From Malurus cyaneus samueli (lineage: Eukaryota > Chordata > Aves > Passeriformes > Maluridae): 64,000 nt of DNA. Of the stretch, positions 1-13,400 are shown piece by piece; position 1 is the stretch's first letter, and each line of letters starts with the position of its first letter. Location of the stretch: contig CM019216.1 of NCBI GenBank assembly GCA_009741485.1, positions 52,587,943 through 52,651,942 on the forward strand, given 5' to 3'. The position numbers were made by a program, and so were the translations under genes. Below the pieces are notes generated by a model that was not told the origin of the DNA, searched no databases, and was given only the letters and a program-made list of their open reading frames with translations.

Positions 1-3000
1 AAAATTACATTACTTTTGTTTCCAATTTGGTATGGTATTTTCTTCTTTAATTCTAACAATTTACAAGCAGATGTCATTTTCAACTGACAGGTAAACATGA
101 ATGCTTTATATGTCATTTGAAAGCTGAATTACAGTTAATTCTCAGAAAACACCATGTTTGAAATCTGGCTGCAAGGAACTAATAATGACAAAAAAAAACC
201 CCAACTAAACTTGAAAGAGATTAGCTGAAAGAAACCAAGACAAAAATTAATATTATATTACTTGAAAATAGCTTATAATCTACTGGTCCAAAAATCAAAA
301 GGATTCACAAAATACATCTTCTCTGATCAATTTCAAAATTAAGCTTCACTCTGTACAAATAATGCCGGAGTATTTGTCACTGACCCAAAGTTAAATTGTA
401 CAAGGAGACAAGATACATTCAACTAATAGAGTATTCGACATAGAACTTAAAACTAGAATTTAGGAAACACTGCAAGTTGAAAGAAGACACAAAACTAAAA
501 TGACAAAGAACAAGAGAAAGTAAAAATGCGTGTATATATGTATTAGTCTGATAAATAACACCAATAAATAAGTATATGAAGAAATAAATACTAAAGCAAA
601 GCTGGAGCAAGGAAGCAGACAGAGATCATATAAAGACAAACCAAACCATAGAAATAATCCCAGAATGGCGACATTCAAACATGTAAAAAGACAAGGCAAT
701 AATTATCAGCTACACTACTGATAGAAGCATCAAATACAATTTTCTGCCTTCAATGTTTTTATAACCAAGTACAATAAAATCAAGCAGCACTTTTGCGATA
801 AGAACCAAGTCTGTCTTTTACGCATTGCAGGCGCCATTAAAGATTAATAATTATGGCTTCATTACAAAGGACAGAAGGCTGGGAAAGGAGTATATTTTAC
901 TATCTAATCTTTAGGGAACCGGAGAAAACTTCATGATAAATTCTTATCTGTTCTAGCAGGCAAAGCAAAAGCTATTGGCACTTAACAGATTGCATGCAAA
1001 TCCTTAAGTTGCACCTTGGAACTAAAAGGAAGTCAATGCACAAAACTGATACAATTCTTAAAACAGTTCTTAATCTACAGCAGGGTATCCTATGGCAACT
1101 GAAGCACACTACAAACCCAGAAAAAACATAGAAGCAGTAATCCCAATCCGATCAGGACATGAGCAGCTGTGGAAAATTAACTTCTGAAGGGAAAGGATAA
1201 CAAGGATATACAGATTTTTGGAAGAAGGGCTTCATAAAGTTCTTCATGCCTACTGCCATTTGGACATTCTCAAACACATAGCTAAGTAACTGAATGGCAA
1301 TATGTTTCCTAAATCAAGAGGACACATAAAATTAAAACAGATACATCTTTCACAAACTCCAAAAGAAGACCCAATACCTTCTTGTTATATTTCACTACTC
1401 TAGCATTGCAAAAGGTGAGTCAAAGTGTGAATCCCTACAAGGAAATTATTGACATGACACTAGGAAAATTAAAAAAAATTCCTTCCACAAAAACACATAA
1501 TAAACATTTACAAATCGTAAAAAACTAAAACTGAAATAAAAATGTAACACCTTAAAGGCTTGTCAGCATGATAGTTCTCACAATTCAGAATGTTTAGAAT
1601 TCCAAACTTCTAGCCTATTTTAAGCAAATTAACTTCCAGAGAGGTATTTGGTATTTAGCCTCCACTGACATCAGAGTACCTAGGCTAAAGCACACTGTAG
1701 CTAGAAGACAAGCATTATTACAAAACTAAACATACACTGATGAACCTTGTCTCAGAATTAAACTGGGATGAACCTAAAACCACAGGGGACAGACCTGCAC
1801 TGCCATTGCCACAACACCACTGGAGTATATGGCACCTTGACAAAGCTCTCCTCTATTATTCTTGGCTGTGTTTTCACCTTTCCTGCCAGTTGGTCTTTGG
1901 ACTTAACAGACTCTGACTTAGTCAAAAAGTATTGCTAATGACACCTGATGTAACTTCAAAATTATTAGAAGTACAACCAAAATCAGATGGCACAATAAAG
2001 TACCTGCAGGCTGATAAATATGACATAGACATGTACATTTGCAGGAAAGAAGTAAAACATAGGGACAGTCTTTAAAAATTAACACAGTCTCTCTAGTTCT
2101 TTAAGATGAATAGCAAAATTATATAGATTTAGTCAACCAACTTTCCTTTACTATAACAAACTCCCTTTGGATTTCTTTTCTAAAATTGGTTGTGAGGAGT
2201 ACCTGCAGATCTGTACAAGTAAATCAAAATATTACTCTGACTACATTATTAAATATAACAGGCTTGGTTCATATTTCATATATATACTTAACATTGAAAG
2301 TAACAGAAAGATAAAAACTGATCTTTTCTTTAATTCCATTCGAGGTACGGAAGGTTTCAGTAAATGGAAGAGTTGATTGACAGTCTAGTCTGCTCCCAGG
2401 TAGTTTAGAGGTGAATGAAAAGAGAAGTCTGTTAAACAGCCACTCTCTCAAGAAAGACATGTAGATACCAAATGGATATTGGCATATTTGGAGAAATGCA
2501 CACTAGCATTGGATATTTAAATCTGCACTGATTTTGCTCAGATGACACTATTTTTCCAACAGCAGAAACAAAATGCCACCACTTTCAACTCCTATAGACA
2601 GAGGCTTCTCCTTCCAATTAGTGCTTCACTCATCAAACTGTAAACTGGGGTACTGAAACTTTACACTCAACTACCCTATTGAAGGAGAGAGAGAAGCCTG
2701 TTTCTGATAGGATCAACGAGGATTTTTCATGTATCTGAATTCAGCTTGGAAAACAGAGACAAATGTCAACAAGTAAGGCAGGTCTTGAATCCATGCTTTT
2801 TCAGATGGCAATACCATTTAAATAAATCCATGTCTACTCACGAAACAGCTACTAATGGTTTATAAGCATTGGCAAAGGATCACACCTTCAAGGGAGCTAT
2901 GTTCCAATTAACTGTTGACGGATTGCAGTTAGTTTTTCACTTGCATGCTTTTGACATTTTTATTGGTTATATTGATTCCTTTCAAAATTGGATGTGCATT

Positions 3001-6000
3001 TGAAGGCAGCTCCATACTATTTCAGTTTTGAATGGGGCTGAGGGTCCTACACTCAACTGACACTTAATAGAATAAAGTTACTTAAGTAGATCCTCCTAAT
3101 GCTGTCTAAACCAGAACTGCCATGAGAAAAAAAGTACACATGTAATACCATGCTTTCTAATCTACAAAATATGGTTTGCATTCTTCCCTCTGCTACAGAC
3201 TTTCTATATAACCACAAAGAAGCCACTTACACCTCTGTCTGCTGATTACACAGCAACAGCCACCAATAACATAAAAGAAAACAGGACACTGGTTTTGAGC
3301 ACCATGTCATGAGCTTGTCCCAAATATGTTTAATGATTCACTTATTAAAATACAAAAATTTTGCATACAGTGTGACAGTCCAACTACTGAGCATAACAGA
3401 AACACAGACAAGACACAGTTCTGTCTGAAAAGCAGAATTAATAACTAAGGCCTCTCTTGAGATAATACTTCCTGTCCTATATGCTGTGCTATGATTTTAA
3501 AATAATTTTAAGGCACAACAACTGTGAAAATATTTCAAGTATGGAATATAAATGAGTGAGTCAACCAGATACCCACCTGATTACAGCAATTTCATGCTCA
3601 GAAGCATGTATCACCTTCTTGCCCACATATGTCTAGGTTTATATTAACATTTAATAAATCCATCATGTAACAGAACCCACCTGAAAAACTACAAACTGTT
3701 TACATTTTTCTATTTATGCCTAAACCTCATGAGCTTCCACCCTTTAATTAATTTATTACATTTTCCTTAAAAACAGTAGGATTTTATTTTTATCTCTTCA
3801 AACTTCATGGCACATGGGAAAATTTAACATAAGAAAATATCAAAATTTGTCAAATTACAGAGATTGCTACTGAAAAATATTTATTTTGGTTTTATAATTC
3901 AACTGAATTATTTGACACTCATGAATTCTACAAAATGCTGTAGGATACAGTGGCAACTTGAAGTTAAGTTTGCACCATGATGTAGCATACAGGATGATCA
4001 GTGGCACTGGTAGTGTATTAGTATTATCAACACATCACAATGCTGAAAATATCAGAAATCCACGACTCTCAACTATGTACCACCAGTACATTACCTGACT
4101 ACAGAATTCAGAATATTCCAGATTTCCTAAATTTACAGTTTCCTAACCTTTAAAACATTGTGCCAGCATATAACTTGCCATGCATCATCCCTGCAGCCCA
4201 TCAATTATATTTCTCTGGATGTAAGAGCTGTGACAAGCCTACATGCATGAGAATGTCAACACAGAGAACTCCTTCTGTATGAAAACTTTAGTATTTAAAT
4301 TATACTAGTTCAAAATATTGATTTTTAGAAAACCGTACATTATACTACTATGAACTGCAATATACTAGTGGATGCTACTGAATATCCACAGCACTTCCAA
4401 AAATAATGCAACAGTCCAAAACAATAGAAAAGACAACTTGCTAAGTCACCAACCAGGGATAAGACACAGCCATTCTAAAGTTACTACTGAAAACAATTCT
4501 CCAAACAAGAACACTGAACTTTTTCTTTTTAAAAGAAAGGTTATTTCCTAATAGAAACCACGTCAGGGGCTTTCCAGGTAACATAGTCTCATTGTTATAA
4601 CTATTACCTTCTCTGCAAAGTTTCAGATGGTGATTTTTTTATTTTTTTTTTCACGAAACTGGGAGTAGGCATTTTCACCGAAAAATGCTGAAAATAAAAA
4701 TGTCCACTTGCACCTGACTACAAGAATGATTTTCTTTTGTTCTTAAGATTTGATAAAGCAAGAGGGAAGAGGGATACCAACAGACTCTTGAGTGGTGATA
4801 TTCCTGAGTTCCTCCATCATGGGCTAGTTTTCTGGGATCCACAACACAAACAGCACAACCTGCTACCCAAGACTAATGTTCCAGAAACAGTTTGCTTCCC
4901 TACATACAGCTGCAATAACTGGGTGTGCAGCAGGCACAGTAAGCAGGGCTGGCAGCCTGCTTCAGCCAGCTGGCACTCCTCACCTCTCTGGCTTTACTTT
5001 CAATGCTTGCAATCTTCAGCAAGTTGACATCTCTAGCCCAAAAAATAATTTGTTCAAGTGAGCCTCCTGCCTGGGGCTGACCTTTTTTTTTTTACTTCCA
5101 AACAGGGAGAACAGAGAAACTGGAAGATAAAAAAAAAACAACAAAACAACAGAAGCTTTTTTAAAATGATACCTAAGGAAAGTATTATTTGCATAAACTA
5201 AATACTTCAAATATTGAATATTGATATTTCCACATTCTGAAAATTAATTTTGCCTTAGAAAATAGTTTGCACATGCTCTTATGGCTTAACTTTTAAAAAC
5301 TAAGTCCCAGAAATACTTTATCAATATTTAGTAAGTAGCTGCTGAGACTATTTTTGTCCAGGCTGGATAAATTCTGTCACCTGAACTCAAATTCTACCTT
5401 CTCCTGTGGTCTCTATAATTTCCTACCACATCAATAAACTGGAGACATAAATTTGCCTTGGATAAATCACAAAAAAACCCCAAAACTGAAGGGTAAGAGA
5501 AGAAAAACCACAATATAGTGAACATTGGCAAGCAGCAAGACACATAGATTATTAAGGACAGACAAAGACTAGAAGAATGAAAATCAATCAAGCAGAGAAG
5601 ATGAAATGAGAGGCAGAGTGACCATGAAAAAGAAAAAAAAGACAGTATTAGTGAAAAACCTAACTTGGGGAAAAACTGGTGGGTAAGCAGAGTGAGAAAG
5701 TAAGAGGCCCACACTCAATGACAAGTTGCATGCACAGCTAAACATCAACAAAGATGCAGAAGTGGAGTAGATCTGAAAGCAAATGCAAACTACGACTGGA
5801 AAAGAGGAAACATGGAAAATAATAATGGCTAATAACTGGAAACGTAGGCAGGAAACTTGGAATGGGTAGATAAGGAGTCTGAAATTACAAAGTAGAAAAA
5901 AATGGAACTGCAGTAAAAAATACAGAATGACATGAGGAAACTAAACTGTGTTTAGGGCGCACAGACAAATTCAGCAACAAAAATTGAACACGACTGAGTA

Positions 6001-6160
6001 AGTTAGAGGATCAGAAAAACACAGACACTGACATTAGATCAGGTTGAAGTGGATGGTGAGGAATATGTTCCAACAAGGCACCACATTTTTTTTCCTGTCT
6101 GAAACTTAGCCAGAATTTCTGGAGTGTCACTATGTCTCTTGCCATCAGTACTATCTCCCC

Positions 6161-6194
6161 TCTGTATCATTTGACTGAAGCCAAATGATACAGA
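6161..6194. repeat. Perfect 13-bp inverted repeat with 8-base loop
   Basis: TCTGTATCATTTG at 6161-6173 is exactly complementary to CAAATGATACAGA at 6182-6194. In the HBS1L transcript it would form a small hairpin; it is too short to be a miRNA precursor. Confidence 0.85.
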
Positions 6195-9100
6195 ATCCAG
6201 CAGTCAGTTACAGCTCCATTTTCTTGCTCTTCTCACCTGAAACAAACATCTTCCTATGCAAATTTTCTGGCCATAAGGACTTATTTAAATCACACATAGT
6301 CAAACCTGCAAGCAGCACAAAACTACTACTACATATTAAAACAACTTTTTTTCAGTGACTCCTTTTTGCAATCATTCCACTAAATGATGTACATTTAATT
6401 TCGAGTATCTAAATAGAAAATATGTCTCAGAGAACAGTGTATAAATATATTTTTAATAAAAATATTTTACTTGTCTTTATTACAACTGGGAGCTTTCAGC
6501 ATTTTCACAACTTAAACTTGTAAGTGTCAATATTTGGATACTTAATATGACATTCCAATTTTTATGAAATTATCTTTAAGCAATGCACAATAGCAAAGAA
6601 ATGCATAGACTTGTTCTATACATAGACCATTGTACAGTCGTTCCAGAAACACAGACAATTGGTCTGGTTTGCATTCACAGTTAATCTGTTAGGGGAAAGA
6701 AAGGAACTGATGCTATAGCAAAACTCTTGAAATTTCCAGTTTCACTACGCAAACACCTCCCCTGTAAAAGAATGGAGATCTGTACAGAAAGGCAGACTGA
6801 GGGGTGGCGCATGTTTTCTTTTAGAGCGTACCCAAACATCAGCTTTCTACTTTACATGTTTCCCATACATAAACACGTAAAGGTCCAATAGGAATTCACA
6901 ATAATCAAAACAGCAACTTTCTCAGTCATCAAGTTTTTCAAAAGAATGTCCCTGTGGTATTTCTCATACCTACTGCTTAGTTCAATGGACTAAAATCCAG
7001 TCCTTCACACCGTAACTCAGCACAACTCATCCTGTAAGTACTGAAACCTAATTTGTGGGAGGTGTATTGCTCTGCACTCTAGCAATGCCAACCATACCAT
7101 TCTCAATCTGTAACTGAAGCTACGATCTCCTGAAAACAATAATTTATTAGACATCTGCAGTTGCTCTGTAACAGCACATTTACTCTCCCCCAGATACACA
7201 ACCATAAGTCGTTAGTGGTGTTTTCTAACTCAACGAATTTTTCTTAAATGACTGTGAATTGTCTTTCACTGAGATTTAGAAAAAGCTCAGTCTGATATTT
7301 CTGAAGTGCAACTTCCTACCATAAATGGTCATGTGAAGAGCAGAGTCAGCACTATGGGCAGGATAACCCTAAAAAGATATACCCTTCAGCCAGTCAATTG
7401 AACAGAATACAGAGTCCATGCAAATTATCAGAATTTCTGTTAAACCTTGGCCCAAAATGAGTATGTAAAACTGAAAGTACAATATGCACATTCTATTATA
7501 ATTATATCAAATTTCCAGAAATAACACATAGCAATTTCAGGTTTAATTCATACCTGATGCTTTAATGCCAGAGGATGGTGCTATTTGCCTGCACATCATC
7601 TAGATAATTCGGAAACAACATCATGCCCTTTGCACATTGACATTATCTGCGCATGTACATTCCTGTTGATTCTAATGAAGAAGTGCAAGGCATTTTACAA
7701 AAGAAAGCTTTCCTGATCCACGACTTTTATTTATGTACTAAAACTACTTCAGTATGAAACCGAAGTTTAAATATGAGAACAATGAACACGAAAAACACAG
7801 CAGCAAACTGACAGCATTTAAAGAATAAAATCATCATACATTTGTTCAACTTTTCCACAACCGATCTGCAAATTCTCTCCAGAAACTTAATAGGGTGGCC
7901 TTTTAAAGTTGAGAAGAAAATGTAATTACTAGTCCTGCATGATTAAGAATGTTGAAGCTGCAAATATTTTTAGCATTTTTAAGTTGCAGAGAATTGCAAG
8001 AATTTAGTGTAGAGAGAACTTCTACATAGTACTAGCTAAAGCCTCATTTAATTTAGATTTAGGTTCTCGGAATTCTCAACCCTCCCACTCTGCTGGTGAC
8101 CTTAGAATCATACCAGCTCCTGATCAGGCCAGAGAGCTAAAATACCTGTGGGGGAATGAAACATTTTTTGTGTTAAAACTCAGTCAAATATTTAAACTTC
8201 CATTTGTCCATGCATTCACTTTTTTGTTTCTCTGCAAATTTACTTCAGTTTAAGAAAAACAGATTTACCCAATGCCTTCCATGACTTCAGGGGTGACACT
8301 GGAGACTGCAAGGCCACAGCACAAGATACATTTCAGAGAGGAAGACTGGTGTCTTCAGAAGGCCAAAAACCTGATTATATATCAAAAAATTTATCATTTC
8401 TTGAAAAAAAGCAGTTATGAAACTTAAGTGAGATGTGATTTTTAAAAAATCAAGTGTTCAACAAGTTGAGTATAGTTCAAAAGAAAAAAAAAGGTCCAGC
8501 AGTCCAGCAATTACTCATAATACTGTGTATACACAAACACCCATCCCTTACTATAAATTGAAATACAAATGAATTTAATAACAAAAATTAGAAGCTCCTG
8601 AGTGCAAGGGAGAAATTCACTGACTGACACTGACTTTTGCATTTCTGCCTGCAAGGTTATGGTAATCAAACAGCAAATCCTCAGAGATGTCCCCTTTCAG
8701 TTTGTGGGCGTTTTCCCTTACAGAGAAAAAAAATAGACATATTCTACTCACATATTTTACAAAAAGTCAGCCAGATACTTTCATTTTGAAAGCTTTACCT
8801 ATAATGAAGATGAAAGGAAATGACAGAATTTCATTACTACCAGAATTTCATTAAAGGTAAAGACAGTAGGAGTGGAGACATGAGATTGTCAATAGAAATG
8901 GAACTGAAAAGATGGAAGCACATTATGTGGAACAGTTAGTATTTCAAGGATTTTTGCTTTGGTCTGATGAAACTGACTTCTTGACCATCCTTGCCATGCC
9001 TACCACCTCCTACTCAACACAGATGAAAACATTTTCCCAAGCCAGTAGTCAGGGTACTTCTCTGGCAAAACTAAGAACATAGTCTTTAATTGACACAAAC

Positions 9101-9499
9101 TCTGAATGATATGTATATCATCCACAGCACAGTAAATGTTCAGACTTTCGGTATTTTTGATTGCTTTTTTATCTACTTAGATAAGAGACAAGCTTTCAGC
9201 TAAAAAGCACTTCCCTACAACTATTAACCAGCTTTGAGTGTGAGCCTGAGTTCAGAACTATCTTTGTATTCAGTATTTGTTCATATACAAAACTCAAAGC
9301 AGATCTAGCTTGCACTTTCGTTACAAATACTTCAAAGCCATTTAAATTCTACAGTCCATGGCCATAGTGGAGATTTGAACTCAAGACATGCTTCAGGACA
9401 TTGTGCTGCTTTCAGTAAGGAAGAAAATTGCTACTGAAGAAAAAGTTATTAAGGAACAAAGATTAATACAGTTCCAGAGCTTTTTCTTCTAAAACATAA

Positions 9500-9550
9500 G
9501 TAATACTCTAAAATTTGCCATAATATAAAGAACATACTAAAGAGTATTAC
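9500..9550. repeat. 10-bp inverted repeat with 31-base loop
   Basis: GTAATACTCT at 9500-9509 is exactly complementary to AGAGTATTAC at 9541-9550. AT-rich chance pairing is possible. Confidence 0.6.
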
Positions 9551-10409
9551 AGTTCTCTACACTGAAAACTACAATTAGATACAAAAACACAAAAAAAAAT
9601 CATTGCCAACAAAAAACTCTAATAGAGTGAAAACAAGTGTGCTATTTTAAACACCTAAATAAAAACCATTAAAAGGTATTAGTTTGACCAAATAAATTAG
9701 ACGCAGTCATTTTCCAAATTGTCACAAAACAATGTTTAGTGTTTGGGTTTCTTGATCAGGAGCAATTTTAATAACCTAAGGAAATTGACAAGGAAAAAGC
9801 TGACAGTATTGACCAGAATGGAAATAATGGCAGGCTCCAGTGAAGATAAAACCAGTAAAACACAAGAGTGACATTCTAACAAGCTCATCTTCAGAAACAG
9901 TTGTGTTCTATGCAAGGCCTCCAGCTCAGTGAATAAGCAACACCTTTTGCTCTGGAAGAAAAATAACCAAAACCCAAGAATAAGAAGTGACATAGCAACC
10001 AAGATGCTACAGCTAATACTTGCTCTCACTTTTTAAGGCAATCCAATAGAACAGAACCTGCCCATGTGCCCCCAAGAAAATAGGGATTTTTTTTCAGAGC
10101 AGGTATTTGTAGTGGTGCACACAGAGACTTTACGTAAGGTAAATGTCTAACTACTGTAAATAGCTCACATGAACTAATAATGCAGCTGAATGATGGAAAA
10201 GATACCTCTGAGAGGTAGAACTCCCAGACCTAGTAGCTCATAAGCCCCTAATTACCAGAGCTGTAAGCAAAGATAATAGAGTAGGAGAGATGGTATTAAC
10301 AGTTTTACAAAACAGAATAGCTCAAAGGTACTGTAACGTGAAGATTGCATCTCTTTTGCTATTCCAACTAATCTCTTAATATCCAAAATTTAAGCAGCTA
10401 TTGAAAATT

Positions 10410-10439
10410 AAAGTTATTAAGCTACTGCTTAATAACTTT
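10410..10439. repeat. Near-perfect palindrome: 13-bp stem, 4-base loop
   Basis: AAAGTTATTAAGC at 10410-10422 and GCTTAATAACTTT at 10427-10439 are exact reverse complements separated by TACT. This is a strong cruciform or RNA hairpin candidate in the presumed HBS1L intron. No flanking feature explains it. Confidence 0.9.
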
Positions 10440-13400
10440 GTAAAAAGTTTAATACACTGAGCTTATTTTAAAAAACTAAATCATTAGCAGTAAAATGCAT
10501 ACATTTAAAAGCCATATGAACAATTACTTTGAGGATAAAAATCTTAAATGTTCAAATTTTTACCATTCAGAAAGGATAAATGTTAAGAAAGGGTAAATTG
10601 AAAACAGAAGAAATTAAAAATACATTATCTTTGCACATGTAAATTAGATGAAGTTAAACATTTCACACAATCTGTTCAAAGGAAACATGCTGAGTGAATA
10701 TATACTTTTGATAGTGCTTGTTTTAGTAGAAGTAAATGTAAAATAATGATGTGAAACACTTAGGAGAATCAAGCACAGTAATCAACAAGGAGCTGTTACC
10801 CCATGGCATTTTTTCTCCAAATAAGTCTAATACTGATCAACCTACTCTTCCCCTTCCTAACTGTTCCAAGATTTCAGATTAAGGGGTGATATTTTATGCT
10901 ATTAGTTCGATTTTGTATTATTACTCAATATCAATATATTAAGGGAAGGAGCTAAAAAAATAATCGCAGGATCATAATTCTTTAACAGAAATTTCAGAAA
11001 AGCTAAGTAAAGTTTAACACTTTTTCCTGTATCAGATTCAGCCTAATGCAATTTTTTTAAATATTAGATTTATAGATTATTTCCATGTAGTTGGGACAGT
11101 TTCTGTACTCTAGAGGCATTCCATTAAAAAACATAATACCAGGGGAAAGCACTTTAGATTTCATCCTTCCAGCTAAATTTTATTTTCAGTGTTCTTACAT
11201 CAGTGTTCTACAAACTAAAGGTTGTAGGTGTGCCACTGAATGCTTCTATAATACGCTCACAACCTACAATTCAGTATCAGGGATTACATTTCACAGTGTG
11301 CTATTATTCAGCAGGGTGCACTCCCTAATTTTTTATTAGATACTACTTAAAACATCTTCCCTTCTCAATATTATTTTCCACTCATGATGGAACACCGGAA
11401 GAGAAACAAAGGGAAATGAGGCTTCAAGTCCAGTCATGTTCATATCTACTAGTTCTTGGTACTGAACCCACAGCATAATGGGGTATGTGAAGTTGTGTTA
11501 TTCCACACACGACTGCTCTCAACTGGCAGAGACCCTGACTGCTCATAACTATTCTAGTGAGCCAGCATTTTACTCTACCTTACCACTGGTGTTCAAAGCT
11601 TAGCTTTTCTCATACAAGCAGCTACATCACCACTAGCACCTCTTGTTGGTAGACTTTCCAGCTATTCCTGTGCTGTAAAGGACTTTTTTTTTTTTTTTTG
11701 CATGTACCTCCTGAACTCAGACAATTCCTGTCATTTGGAAAAAAAGAGCGCAATCTCAGTTCTCACCACTACACAGATGAAAGTTCAATTAAGTTCAATT
11801 ATCACACACAAACCTACTCAACAGCAGCTATCTTTAACAAAAGACAAGTAATAACTAAATACATCTAGAGGAGAGATGACCATACTCCCAAAGCTTGAGA
11901 TGGAAACTGGTAGATAAAGAAGTTTGTTACTAAGGCATACTTTACTGTCACATCATTTTTTTCTAGTTCATTTTCGTGAAATTTTCTGTTTTTCTTCACT
12001 GTAATATCAATAGTCTTCATTCAAAACCTAGTTTTGCTGCTTCCTTTAATTCTAATGGAAGGTACCCTACTCATTTCCTAAATAAACAGAACTAGTTTGC
12101 CATACTATCATCTTGTCCTGTTCATAAATCAAGTACATTTGAGGATGGGCAGAAATGAAGAGGAAGCAAATGGCTACTAAAAATACAAAGGAAAAAAAAC
12201 AAAAAAAAAAGCTTTTGCATTCTTTCTTATTTAAATATCTTACTGGAAATATAAAGAATATTTGAATGCTAGGTGTGAAACTGCTAAAGATCTCAGAACC
12301 TAACTTGCCTAACAGACTTAAGCTGCATCGGTGCAATAGGTTCATCAAAGGTACTTAATTTATCTGCAGTCCAGAACTTACCCATAGTATCAAAACCAGC
12401 ATATTAGCAGAAAAACTATAAAAATATAACCGAAAAAAAATTCACACAACTATTATTACAAATTTAGAGACTAATCTTAAACTACCTGAAAAGCCAGAAA
12501 GTTTTCATGGACCACTGCTATGCACCATGCAATTTGTACAAACACCTATTAGATTATATACCAGAAAGACATAACTCCTCAAGGAATACATTATGGATGC
12601 TACCAACAACAATGGACATACTAAAGATTTAGAGAATCTACCATTAATTTGATGATTACGCTGACTAGGGCTTTGAGTGGCTAGCTGATATAAAATCCTA
12701 CAATTAAGGTCTAACTGTATTTATCAGGGAAACCACTGCAAGGAAGAGTGCAAATACTGGCCAAGCTGAAGTAAGCAAAGTACAAAAAAGCTACTTGACA
12801 CATACAGCAACCCACATTTGAGAAGCACAAAATGCATTTAAGAAACCTATCCGTTCTGCATCAAAATTTAGGAAATGTTTCAAAAAATTGCACCACACTT
12901 AATTATAAGAAATGTCTTCTCCTTTTAAATGCAGCATGTTTTACATTATCTGCATTACTTACCAACACTCACAATACTTATATATAACATTACTCTGACA
13001 ATTTATTTATTCCATGTTTTCCTATGAACTCATCTGGTGTCAGCCCCTTATCTGAATTCCAGCATTATTGAAGACGAACTTGTTTAACTAAGACTAGAAA
13101 AATGGAGACCTAATATAACCATAATCTGAAAAAGAGAGACAAGTATTAGAAAATAACAACCTATATATAATGTGATGCAAAACATAACACTGGAGGCTCT
13201 ATTCTTCATTGCCAAAATAGTTCAGAGACACAAAGTGATTTAGAAAAAGCTACATATCTGAGCTTTGAAGCAAAACTGAATATAGTAAAGTACAGAGTTT
13301 TAGATAAGCTCTGGAAGATATGTCAGATGCAGAGTAATGACAGAAAAATTTCATTTGCCAGCCTGAAGTAGTGCATTTCACGCTACCATGACTTTGGAAG

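Noticed and set aside
6161..6194. Possible miRNA precursor
   Set aside because: The stem is only 13 bp, far shorter than the roughly 30 bp needed for Drosha/Dicer processing.
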